DNA from: an uncultured Opitutia bacterium
GTDB lineage: Bacteria > Verrucomicrobiota > Verrucomicrobiia > Opitutales > UBA953
Assembly (NCBI GenBank): GCA_937875975.1
Contig: CALEEU010000266.1
Span: 1-27,626, forward strand
DNA length: 27,626 nt
Direction of reading: 5' to 3'
The notes under the pieces were generated by a model. The model was not told the origin of the DNA, made no database searches, and saw only the letters and a program-made list of their open reading frames with translations. Below, piece by piece: positions 9,386 through 17,541 of the stretch (position 1 is the first letter of the stretch; every line of letters starts with the position of its first letter). The translations under genes were made by a program, and so were the position numbers.

Positions 9386-11119
9386 ATGTTCACTTCCAGC
9401 AAGAAACCACCCACCCTCTCTTGGGTAGACTGCCTCAGCGGAGCCCGAGGTGTCATCGACAACCTCCCTTCCTCCCTGCCTGGCGACGACGCCCACCCGT
9501 CCCTTTCGTTGGTCAAAAATGGCGATACCGTCGCCCTTGAACCCTCCGGACACGGTTCCGCCCTCGTCAATGGCGCCCCCCTCCGTCAGCGACTCGACAT
9601 CTCCGAAGCCACGACAATCCAACTGGCCTCTGCCCTCCTGGTCGCGGCCCCGGCCGACCAGCAGAACTTCACCTTCATCCGTACTGACCTCTGGGTACTC
9701 TTCGACGCCCAGACCGGCGACCAGCTTGGCGAATTTCCTCCGCAACGCCTGCTCGAGGTCGCCCAAGAGCTCGGCCGGGCTACCGACACGCTCGCCTGCA
9801 CGCCGCAGGGACTTGAAGTCGGTTTCAGTCTTTCACAAATCGCGCCACTGCTTTCGCCGCAGGAAGAAGCGCCCATTCGTCCCAGCGGCAAGGCACAACT
9901 CGCCGCCGAACAGAACCGCGGCGCCCACCTCTGTCCGGTCTGCTGGACACGCTTCGACGCCGGCGACGCTCTGAGCATCGCGGTGCACGAAGATCTGCGC
10001 GGCGACCCGATCCTCGGCTCCGATGTGCGCCTGCGTTTCCAGCCGACCCGCTTTAACGACCAAGGCCTCGCTCTCGACCCGATGGGCCTGGCGTGTACCG
10101 ACATCGCCTGCCCGCACTGCCGCCGCCAACTTCCGCCGGGCTACCTCGATCGTCCGCACCGCATCATCTCGCTGATTGGCGCACCCAGCGCCGGCAAGTC
10201 CTACTACCTCGCGGTGCTCACGCGCACGTTGCAAGACCGCCTGCCAGAGGACTTCAACCTGGCCTTCAAGGATGGCGACCCGAGCGGCAACATGCTGCTC
10301 AACCAGATGCGCAACACGCTCTTCTCCGCGGCCACGCCGGAAGACGCACTGCTCGGCAAGACGGCCCTCGAAGGCGCGACCTACGAGAAGCTTCCCCGCC
10401 TCGGCCGCATGGTCTCCCTGCCCCGACCGTTCATCTACTCGATCAGCCGCCCCGGCCAGCAGCGTAACGAGACCTCGGTCATCCTTTACGATAACGCCGG
10501 CGAACACTTCGAGCCCGGCATCGATATCCATGATTCGCCCGGCGCGATGCACGTCGCGACGTCGAGCGGACTTATTTTCCTCTTCGACCCCACCGCCAAC
10601 GCGCGCTTCAAAGCCAAGCTCGTCGGCGGCGATGACCCACAGTTCACCCTCAAGGGACGCATCGACCAACAGGATAGTATCCTGGCCGAGATGGAGACCC
10701 GCATGAAGCGCGTCCTCGGACTCGCACAGGACGAACGCATCAAGACGCCGCTGGCTTTCGTCGTCGGCAAGTCGGACACCTGGGAGAAGCTCCTGAGCTC
10801 CCCGCTCGAACCAATCATCAAGTCCGGTGCGATTGACCTTGCCGCCGTCGCCCGCAACTCCGCCCGCGTCCGCGAGGTGCTCGTCGCACTCTGCCCCGGC
10901 CTCGTGGCCTCGGCGGAATCGCTCGCCGAACAAATCAGCTACTTCGCGGCCACTTCATTCGGACACACTCCAGTGATGATCCAGGCCGGACTAAACAAAG
11001 GCCGTATCGCCCCCGACCCGCAGCGCCTCGCGCCGGCGCACGTCGAAGAACCCCTCTATTGGCTGATGCACCTCGCTTCCCCGGCGATGTTCCCTTCGTC
11101 CGAAAACTCCGCCCGCTGA
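9386..11119 (+). CDS. TRAFAC-type GTPase with zinc ribbon (GAP1-associated system)
   Basis: The 577-residue product starts with a beta-rich part (about 35-90) that could be a worn FHA-like fold. Next is a segment at about 100-150 that looks like a GYF_2 domain (WVLFDAQTGDQLGEFPPQRL, then a GR..DTL step). A zinc ribbon follows (Cys183, Cys186, Cys237, Cys242, Cys245), placed just before the nucleotide-binding domain. That domain has a P-loop GAPSAGKS (265-272), a G3-like DNAG (369-372) and a G4-like GKSD (461-464) instead of NKxD. It is predicted cytoplasmic. It resembles the TRAFAC 'double-GTPase'-like proteins linked to GAP1 proteins in predicted bacterial conflict systems. I chose ATG 9386 over GTG 9308 because a TATAAT box lies between. 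Its stop overlaps the next start (TGATG). Guanine preference is inferred, not shown. Confidence 0.75.
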   Translation: MFTSSKKPPTLSWVDCLSGARGVIDNLPSSLPGDDAHPSLSLVKNGDTVALEPSGHGSALVNGAPLRQRLDISEATTIQLASALLVAAPADQQNFTFIRTDLWVLFDAQTGDQLGEFPPQRLLEVAQELGRATDTLACTPQGLEVGFSLSQIAPLLSPQEEAPIRPSGKAQLAAEQNRGAHLCPVCWTRFDAGDALSIAVHEDLRGDPILGSDVRLRFQPTRFNDQGLALDPMGLACTDIACPHCRRQLPPGYLDRPHRIISLIGAPSAGKSYYLAVLTRTLQDRLPEDFNLAFKDGDPSGNMLLNQMRNTLFSAATPEDALLGKTALEGATYEKLPRLGRMVSLPRPFIYSISRPGQQRNETSVILYDNAGEHFEPGIDIHDSPGAMHVATSSGLIFLFDPTANARFKAKLVGGDDPQFTLKGRIDQQDSILAEMETRMKRVLGLAQDERIKTPLAFVVGKSDTWEKLLSSPLEPIIKSGAIDLAAVARNSARVREVLVALCPGLVASAESLAEQISYFAATSFGHTPVMIQAGLNKGRIAPDPQRLAPAHVEEPLYWLMHLASPAMFPSSENSAR

Positions 11120-13254
11120 TGCCCCTCCAACTTATCTTCACGTCGGCGCCACAGGGACTCACGCCCGGCCGTAGCGGCTATTGCACCATCGCCCGCCACC
11201 GCGCTATCCCTGACCGCCTCGCCCAGTTGCTTGAGTCCGTCGGCACGCCACATGAACGCCCCGAAGGCGAGACGTTCACGTTCCGCATGCTTGAAGCCGG
11301 CGGTAAGAACTGGTGCGTACTCTCGCGCTTCGTCGCCCGCGGCCTCGACTACACGCAGCGCGACAACCGCCTAGCCCATCACCTGATCTTCTCCCTCGAA
11401 GAAGCTGCCGTCCTCCCGCCGCCCGCCGCCATCGCGGGACGCTGGAAAGGCTGGCGCGACGAATGGTCCGGAGCTCCCACCTGGCTCGAAGGCGAGGAAC
11501 GCCCGCTTCAACTGGAAACGCAGACGCCCCTGACGCCCGCTGTGACGTGGCGCGAAGAAACCGGCACCGGCGCAAAAGCCGCCTGGCTCATCAACGCTTC
11601 CGGTCCCTCTGCGGTCGGCCTGCTCAATCCCCCTGAAACCCTGCGCCTCCTCCGACTCCTCGCCGAAGCCTCCGCGCTCCTCGGTAAGTCTGCTTGGGCC
11701 GCCACTTTCACCACCGACGCCACCACCACGGGCAGCGACGGCTTCCTCTGGGCCGTCAACTCGACCGCCGCCGCGGCGACGATCGACTTCACCACCGCGA
11801 AGTCTCAGCCTGCCCCTTCGGGCGATATCGCGCGTCAGGCCGCCGCCGGACTGACTTCGCCGAAAGCCGTCGCCGGACAGCCTCAGCGCCGCGCCGCCGC
11901 CGCGCCCTCTGCCGCTACCTCCGGCAACAATTCAGCCGCCTGGATTATTGGAGGAGTCATCATCCTCGCAGCCGGAGCCGTGGCACTGTTCATGCTGAAC
12001 CGTCAGCCCGAGCCCACCCCGCCCGCGATCATCGTCGAAGTCAAACCGCAGCCTTCTCCGGCCGACAACGCCAAGAGCGAAGAGATCCTAAAAGCCAACC
12101 GCGCCCTCACCGAAATCCAAGGATTAATGGACTCCGACGATTTCATGGGCGCCGCCAAGCTATGGGCGGAGACCAGCAAACTTTCGCCGACCTTTGTCCG
12201 CAACTACCGCGAACAGATTCTGCCTCGCATCCTCGGCAACTTCTCCGCTAGCGCGACCAAGCAACTCCTGAGCCGTCTGGATCGTCCAGGAATCCTCAAC
12301 GACCCGAAGTCCATCCTGGCATCAATCACCGAAGCCAAGGAAGCCCTCCGGCTCGGAGCGGAGATCAAGGTACCGCAGGACGAACCGTGGAAGCGCCTGC
12401 AGGCCTGCCTCGATCGCGCCCAGTCCCTGACCACCATCGAAGTGCGCCCGACGATGGTCATCCCCGGCGAATGGCGAACCGGCGAATCGGGACCAAACTC
12501 CCCGTCACAGGCCGACTTCACCCTTTCCCGCTCCGCCGCCGACGCTGTGACCAAGTTCGTCGAGGCATCCGGCGCGACCCAGCGCGTGTCCGTGCAGATT
12601 CGCATCCGACTCCTCGCCTTCACCTCACCTCACCTTCGCGACGACGGTACGAAATACCTCAACGGCGAGATCCGCCGCACGCCACAGGCCACCTGGATCG
12701 AATCGACCCCCGAGCCCGGCAAACTCCCTGCCATCGGCATCGGACTGAGGAATGGCCGCAATGAAGTCTCGCTCAACTTCCCCACCGGCGAAGGCGCCCG
12801 CGGTGGCGCCAATCGCATGATTGAAGTGATTCTCCCGAACGGTGATCGTCAGTGCTTCGCCCTCATCAGCGACCTCCCCTCGCTCCAGCCGCTGAACCTC
12901 GGCCCGGATGCGCTGCTGCTCGACGCCGACACGGGCGTCATCCGTCCTGCCCCCTGGGCCGAAAGCGCGGTCAATGCCTTCATCTGGACCAATGGCTCAA
13001 TCGGACTTTATCCGAATGGCCACGAATTCCCCGATCGCGACCTCCCGTCGATCCGCGCCACTCGCTCCATGCTCGAGACCGACATCATCCGCCTTGAAAG
13101 CAAGCAAGGCCCCGGCACGCCGCCTTATGAAGTCGTCGCCCAGCGCCGCAAGCTCTTCAAGGAAGGCAAGCTCATGCAGGCGGGCGCTCCGTGGTCGATC
13201 CAAGCCATCGACGTGAACGGTGCGGCCGGACCCCGACTGCTGGAATTCCGCTGA
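11119..13254 (+). CDS. GAP1-N2-like single-pass membrane protein
   Basis: The 711-residue product begins at the ATG that shares a base with the GTPase stop. Residues 1-225 resemble the GTPase-associated protein 1 N-terminal domain type 2: the opening QLIFTSAPQGLTPGRSGYCT, an RxxxIPxRLxxLLE helix, the block WCVLSRFVARGLDYTQRDNRLAHHL (about 65-88), and a later WAATFTTD...GFLWAV. An Ala/Pro-rich linker leads to one membrane helix (about 274-294), then a proline-rich stalk and some 400 residues without a recognised domain: a helical part (about 318-450), then a beta-rich part. By charge, the N-terminus faces the cytoplasm with the GTPase and the C-terminus faces the periplasm. The family match is from memory of its pattern and needs a profile search. 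Confidence 0.65.
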   Translation: MPLQLIFTSAPQGLTPGRSGYCTIARHRAIPDRLAQLLESVGTPHERPEGETFTFRMLEAGGKNWCVLSRFVARGLDYTQRDNRLAHHLIFSLEEAAVLPPPAAIAGRWKGWRDEWSGAPTWLEGEERPLQLETQTPLTPAVTWREETGTGAKAAWLINASGPSAVGLLNPPETLRLLRLLAEASALLGKSAWAATFTTDATTTGSDGFLWAVNSTAAAATIDFTTAKSQPAPSGDIARQAAAGLTSPKAVAGQPQRRAAAAPSAATSGNNSAAWIIGGVIILAAGAVALFMLNRQPEPTPPAIIVEVKPQPSPADNAKSEEILKANRALTEIQGLMDSDDFMGAAKLWAETSKLSPTFVRNYREQILPRILGNFSASATKQLLSRLDRPGILNDPKSILASITEAKEALRLGAEIKVPQDEPWKRLQACLDRAQSLTTIEVRPTMVIPGEWRTGESGPNSPSQADFTLSRSAADAVTKFVEASGATQRVSVQIRIRLLAFTSPHLRDDGTKYLNGEIRRTPQATWIESTPEPGKLPAIGIGLRNGRNEVSLNFPTGEGARGGANRMIEVILPNGDRQCFALISDLPSLQPLNLGPDALLLDADTGVIRPAPWAESAVNAFIWTNGSIGLYPNGHEFPDRDLPSIRATRSMLETDIIRLESKQGPGTPPYEVVAQRRKLFKEGKLMQAGAPWSIQAIDVNGAAGPRLLEFR

Positions 13255-13257
13255 TCC

Positions 13258-16206
13258 ATGCAGGCCGAACGCCTCATCGCCCGCATTCGCGGACAGCTCG
13301 AACTCGGCACCCCCGACCTCGAGGCGCGTTCCCTCGCAGGCGAATACGCCGCCCTCTGCCAGCGCGCCCGCGAGCGCCTCGAACAGTGTGCGACGCTCGT
13401 ACGCAGCGGCAACGAGCACGCCGCCTTCCAGTCCGCGGAATCCGACCCTGATCTCCTTGGGCTCTGCGCCCTGCTGAGCTTCGCGGAGTCCGACCGTTGG
13501 CACGCCCTCTGCCGGGAGCGCGGCCTGCCCGCCGGCTTCCCTCTCGACGGCCAGCATGTGCTCGCCGTCGAAAGCCTCTACGGTCGCGAGATCGGCGAAA
13601 GCCACCCGCTCTACGGCGATTACCGCGACGCCATTCGCCGTCGCGAGGAAGACCGCGCCCTCTCCGTCTTGCGTTCGATTGTTCGGATTAACCCGAACGA
13701 TCCTAACGCCCGCTCTGAACTCGCCCGACTCTCCGCCAAGTTCCTCCGGGAATCACTCGGCAAGGTCGCGACCTTCTTTGAGCAAGGCCGCGAAGAGGAA
13801 GCCGTCGAGCTGATGAATCGTATGGAGCGCTTCGGCGCCAACGACCTCGCTGACGAGCCGCGCTGGGATGACGCCCTTGCCCGCCGCGTGGCCTGGCTGC
13901 GCTCAAAGGCGGCTCAACAGGTCACGACGCTCGTCGCCGACGCCGCCGAAGCGCGCGCGGGAGGCCACTGGGAAGCCTGCGCCGCCTCACTGGGCCGAGT
14001 TCGCTCCCTCGAGCGCGACCATCAACTCACCCTGCCCGCCGAACTCTCTATCCAAATCGTCGAGCTCGAAGGCTGGGCTGGCGAACTAGCCGGCGTCGCG
14101 GAAGCCGAAGCCAGCCTTCGCGCCACGATTGAAAGCCTGAACGACGAATGGGCGACACTCCAACAGGAAGCCGCCCGCGGCTCCTCTCCCGCCATTCTCA
14201 TCGTCCGCCTGAGCTCCTGGCTCGAGCGCGCGACGCCGCAGGCTGAACGTCTACCCGAAGGCATCCTGCGCGAAGCGCGTGCCCTACGCCAGAACACCCG
14301 CGCCCGCCTCAACCGACGCTACATGGTGATGACGACCTCCTGGGTCGCCAGCCTGTTGCTCGTCATTGCGGGCGTGGTCTACTGGAATATCCTCAAGACG
14401 AAGGAAGAAGAATCGCGGGACCGTTTCTCCGAAGCCTCCCGCCTCATCGAACTCTACGATCATCCGGCCGCGCTCGTCGCGCTCGACGAATTCGAACGCG
14501 GCGGCATCTCCGCTACCGACCAAGCCGTGCGTAAGGAGCAGACGGCTCCGCTCCGTCAGCGCCTGGCCACGCAGAACGCCGATGAGCAGCGACTGCATCT
14601 CGAAGCGCTGGCGCTCGCGGATCGACGTAAACAAGGTCTGACTTTAGGTAACGTCGCCGAGACGGAAAGCCGCGCCAGCAAGTATCTTCAGGAATTCAAC
14701 CAAGTGGGCGGTAGCCTGCAGTCCAAACTCAAGGCCATCCTCCCGGAACCCGAAGGCCTATTATCCGCCTGCCGACAGATGCTGGATCGCACCCGCAACG
14801 ACGTCGCCACCCAGATCGTGCTCCTCAACAAAGCCATGGGGGATGACAACGTCAGCGACCTCGCCAAGGCGGCCGAGGCCCTCGAGCGCCTCCGCCTCCT
14901 GCTCAAGACCTTGACCGACGCTAAAGACAAGGACCTCGACTCCGCTTTGGCCGCAGCCGACCGGGCCGAGTTACGACTCGCGGGCGAACGTAAGACGATC
15001 GCCGCGCTCAAAGGTCTCGGTAAAGCCGCTGACCTTGCGGGCTACCTCGCCGCCCTCTCCGACACCGCCGCGAACACCGTCGGCGAAAAATCTGACCTCA
15101 GTTCCCGCGCCTCCTTCGTCTTCGCCCGTGCACCCACCCTGCAAGCCCTTCCACGTTCGGCCCTCGCCCCACGCGTCGGCGCAATGTGGGATGCTGCCGC
15201 CACGGCTGACCCGTCAGGCATCTTTAATCCCGCCATATTGACCGACGTCGAGCAACGCGGTCTGCGCAACCTCTCCGATACGTCCCTAGCGGATTCGCTC
15301 CGCCGCTACACGCTCAACCTTTATTCCGTCCGCGGAATCGCGACGGGCCGCACAGTCTTCGTGATTGGCGACATCACCGAATCCAAGCGGAACATCACGG
15401 ATGGCGTCGAGTTCAGCCAGAAGGCCAAGGAGCTTACCCGCGAAGGGGCGGTGGTCGAAATCACCTGGAGCCGTCGCGAATTCAATAACGGGGTGCGCGC
15501 GGGCGAGGAGATTACCAATCCCGCTACGATCAACGAATTAGACTTCATCCGTCAGGTCAGCCGCTTTCAGGACGCCAAGACGGGCAAACTGCTCGAACCG
15601 CTCATTCGCACGATGGACCGAGTCCGCCGGAGCGACTCGCGCTACCCGGAGTTGCGCGCCTACCAACTCCAGGAACTTTATAGGCTCGCGACCAGCCGAC
15701 CAGACGCCTGGGGCTTGCTCTTCTCTCCCTCCGCCCAACGCGACGCCGAGCAGCTGCGCCGCATCACGCAGAACTCGCTGCGGCCTTACGACTTCCTCTT
15801 CAAGGACAAGTGGGCCGACATCCAGCTGGAGTTGCGCACCTTCCTGGCCCCCCCGGGCGGCGCCGGCTACGCCGAAGAGGCCCGCTTCTGGCGCACGACC
15901 TTCGCCAACCTACGTAATCGTAAGCTCATCTTCGCCGGCTGGGTCGGCCGCGACGGCAAGCCCGAGCTTCGTGAGACGATCAAGGGCAGCGCCCTTTACG
16001 GTCTCGACAATGAAGGCAAGGCCACGGTGCTCTTCCGCATCGGCGACGACGGCGAGGTCAAGCGTGTCGCTGAAGCCGCACCCCTCACCCCGTTGCTGCG
16101 TTACCCTGGCACTGTCGCCGAAGCCGCGCAGGCGGCCGGCATCCCGAAAGGATTGCTCGCGCCCGAAGGCGGCTGGGAAACCCTCCTCCAAGGCCGAGAT
16201 CTCTGA
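13258..16206 (+). CDS. Large helical single-pass membrane protein of the GTPase operon
   Basis: The 982-residue product starts 3 bases after the preceding stop. Residues 1-355 are almost wholly helical, with a TPR-like look (ALSVLRSIVRINPNDPNA near 133-150, EEEAVELMNRM near 181) and a conserved-looking block DLLGLCALLSFAES...WHALCRERGLP near 62-87. One membrane helix is likely at about 360-379, preceded by RARLNRR, which puts the N-terminus in the cytoplasm. The following 600 residues, probably periplasmic, open with long heptad-like helices (about 380-620) and end in a mixed region that includes a predicted alpha/beta stretch (GRTVFVIGDITES near 697). I recognise no catalytic motif. It is probably a structural or signal-carrying part of the complex. 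Confidence 0.7.
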   Translation: MQAERLIARIRGQLELGTPDLEARSLAGEYAALCQRARERLEQCATLVRSGNEHAAFQSAESDPDLLGLCALLSFAESDRWHALCRERGLPAGFPLDGQHVLAVESLYGREIGESHPLYGDYRDAIRRREEDRALSVLRSIVRINPNDPNARSELARLSAKFLRESLGKVATFFEQGREEEAVELMNRMERFGANDLADEPRWDDALARRVAWLRSKAAQQVTTLVADAAEARAGGHWEACAASLGRVRSLERDHQLTLPAELSIQIVELEGWAGELAGVAEAEASLRATIESLNDEWATLQQEAARGSSPAILIVRLSSWLERATPQAERLPEGILREARALRQNTRARLNRRYMVMTTSWVASLLLVIAGVVYWNILKTKEEESRDRFSEASRLIELYDHPAALVALDEFERGGISATDQAVRKEQTAPLRQRLATQNADEQRLHLEALALADRRKQGLTLGNVAETESRASKYLQEFNQVGGSLQSKLKAILPEPEGLLSACRQMLDRTRNDVATQIVLLNKAMGDDNVSDLAKAAEALERLRLLLKTLTDAKDKDLDSALAAADRAELRLAGERKTIAALKGLGKAADLAGYLAALSDTAANTVGEKSDLSSRASFVFARAPTLQALPRSALAPRVGAMWDAAATADPSGIFNPAILTDVEQRGLRNLSDTSLADSLRRYTLNLYSVRGIATGRTVFVIGDITESKRNITDGVEFSQKAKELTREGAVVEITWSRREFNNGVRAGEEITNPATINELDFIRQVSRFQDAKTGKLLEPLIRTMDRVRRSDSRYPELRAYQLQELYRLATSRPDAWGLLFSPSAQRDAEQLRRITQNSLRPYDFLFKDKWADIQLELRTFLAPPGGAGYAEEARFWRTTFANLRNRKLIFAGWVGRDGKPELRETIKGSALYGLDNEGKATVLFRIGDDGEVKRVAEAAPLTPLLRYPGTVAEAAQAAGIPKGLLAPEGGWETLLQGRDL

Positions 16207-16209
16207 ACG

Positions 16210-16842
16210 ATGTCACGCCCTACCCAATTCCGCCTCCGCTGGAAAGGCGCCGTCTCCGGTCCCTTCCCGCTCGTTCGCGTGAGCGAGATGCTCCGGGCTG
16301 GCGAGATCAGCCTCCTGCATAACATTGAAGTCGACGGATCCTGGATGACAGTCCGCGATTACTTCCGTGCCATCGGCCTCAGTCGCACTTCCTCGGTTTC
16401 GTCCACGGACTCGTCCGGACTCGGCGCCGACGCACCGCCCCCGCCGCCAGGCGGAGAGCTCCCGCTCGGCGAATCACTCGCGCCCGTCGACGCCCGCAAT
16501 GCCGCCGGCGAATCACTCGAGCGTGCGGTGCGCGAAGGGTACCTCTGGTGCGGCTCGACCTTCCTCCTTCCGCCGGTCTTCGCATTGCTCGTCTACGCAG
16601 TCTACATCCTGGATACCGACCGCCAAATCTCGCGCACGATGCTGCTCATCCTGCTCGCCTTCACGACCACGCCGGCGGCACTCCTACCAATCCTCTTCGT
16701 CCGGAAACTGGGCTTGACCCTGGAACAAGAAGGCCTGTCGGACATCCGCCAAACTCAGGCAAATCTCGTGATCGTCCTCGGTTTCCTGAGCCTTGCCCTG
16801 TGGATGCTCTGCTTTTTCGTGCTCCTTCCCGCCCACCCCTGA
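16210..16842 (+). CDS. GYF-domain protein with three membrane helices
   Basis: The 210-residue product starts 3 bases after the 982-residue gene. Residues 5-57 form a GYF_2-type domain (FRLRWKGAVSGPFPLVRVSE, then EISLLHNIEVDGSWMTVRDYF), a fold that in other proteins binds proline-rich peptides. A flexible Ser/Pro-rich linker with six consecutive prolines (about 58-100) follows, then three membrane helices (about 112-134, 142-164 and 184-206). The GYF part is expected in the cytoplasm. Its proline run, or the proline-rich stretches of the 711-residue partner, could be ligands, but that is a guess. It is the last gene of the operon; no terminator is evident before the tRNA. Confidence 0.8.
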   Translation: MSRPTQFRLRWKGAVSGPFPLVRVSEMLRAGEISLLHNIEVDGSWMTVRDYFRAIGLSRTSSVSSTDSSGLGADAPPPPPGGELPLGESLAPVDARNAAGESLERAVREGYLWCGSTFLLPPVFALLVYAVYILDTDRQISRTMLLILLAFTTTPAALLPILFVRKLGLTLEQEGLSDIRQTQANLVIVLGFLSLALWMLCFFVLLPAHP

Positions 16843-16854
16843 GCCTCAATCGGC

Positions 16855-16883
16855 TTGACGAGCCAAGGCGGGACGGCTGGACT
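16855..16883 (+). promoter_or_regulatory. Possible tRNA promoter
   Basis: TTGACG at 16855-16860 matches five of six -35 bases. A 17-base spacer leads to TGGACT (16878-16883), a weak -10. The start would be near 16890, about ten bases before the tRNA. The spacing is good but the -10 is poor. Confidence 0.35.
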
Positions 16884-16900
16884 GATCGGACTCGGTTTTC

Positions 16901-16977
16901 GGTAGTGTAGCTCAGTTGGTTAGAGCGAGGGACTCATAAGCCCTAGGTCGGCAGTTCGATCCTGCCCACTACCACCA
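16901..16977 (+). tRNA. tRNA with CAT anticodon (elongator Met, possibly Ile2)
   Basis: A full cloverleaf can be folded: a seven-pair acceptor GGTAGTG/CACTACC, D-stem GCTC/GAGC, anticodon loop CTCATAA, T-stem GGCAG/CTGCC with TTCGATC loop, discriminator A and an encoded CCA tail (16975-16977). The anticodon is CAT. The paired 1-72 position and lack of initiator features exclude tRNA-fMet. Elongator tRNA-Met and lysidine-modified tRNA-Ile2 both carry CAT and I cannot separate them by eye. The base of the anticodon loop has an A-G mismatch (positions 31 and 39). Confidence 0.93.
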
Positions 16978-16996
16978 CCGGGTGCACCCTTTCCGC

Positions 16997-17539
16997 TCAG
17001 GCCTTCAGGATGGCCGAGACGGGGATATCCAGTCCGTCCTTCCACAGGGCCTCCAGGGCGTAGCTCTTGCGGATATCGTCGCGGAAGACGTGGAAAAGAA
17101 CGTCGAAGGCATCCACGACCGTCCAGCCGCTGTCGCGCTGGGATTCGGAGCGGGAAGTCACGCCGACATCATCAAGGGCATGCTCAAGGGCGATGCGCAG
17201 AGCGCGCAGGTGCGGCTCGGACGTACCGGTGGCGATCACGAGGAAATCGGCGATGGAAGAAATCTGGCCCATCTCGAGGACGCGGATCTCGACGGCTTTC
17301 TTGTCATCCAAGGCACGCACGGCGGCGATGAGGTGGGCCGGAATCTTCGGCATGACCACCATCGGCTTGGCAGCAGCCTTCTCGCCGCGGCTCTTGGCCT
17401 TCAAAGCAGGGATGGCTGGGATGACGCGGCGTGCCGGGCGGACCGAACGGGCGGCAGGCTTGGCGGATTTGCCAGCGGGGCGACCCTTAGCGGCAGGCTT
17501 GGCGGAGGTCTTCTTGGTCTTCTTTTTAAGGGCGGACAT
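16997..17539 (-). CDS. rsfS: Ribosome silencing factor RsfS (Iojap family)
   Basis: RsfS binds ribosomal protein L14 and blocks joining of the subunits when nutrients are short. The Iojap domain is at about residues 68-165: VRALDDKKAVEIRVLEM, SIADFLVIATGTSEPHLRAL, DSGWTVVDAFDVLFHVF and YALEALW are all typical. The 180-residue product carries an unusual N-terminal tail of about 60 residues rich in Lys, Ala and Pro, histone H1-like, not part of the core family. I start at ATG 17539; a TTG two codons earlier overlaps the nadD stop. The nadD-rsfS order, 2 bases apart, is common in bacteria and supports the call. Confidence 0.93.
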   Translation of the reverse strand: MSALKKKTKKTSAKPAAKGRPAGKSAKPAARSVRPARRVIPAIPALKAKSRGEKAAAKPMVVMPKIPAHLIAAVRALDDKKAVEIRVLEMGQISSIADFLVIATGTSEPHLRALRIALEHALDDVGVTSRSESQRDSGWTVVDAFDVLFHVFRDDIRKSYALEALWKDGLDIPVSAILKA

Positions 17540-17541
17540 GG

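Noticed and set aside
9833..10933. 366-residue frame antisense to the GTPase gene
   Set aside because: Shadow frame; the plus strand has P-loop, zinc cysteines and operon overlaps.
16980..16989. GGGTGCACCC palindrome after the tRNA as a terminator
   Set aside because: As a hairpin it has only three pairs around a four-base loop, and the tail has just three T.
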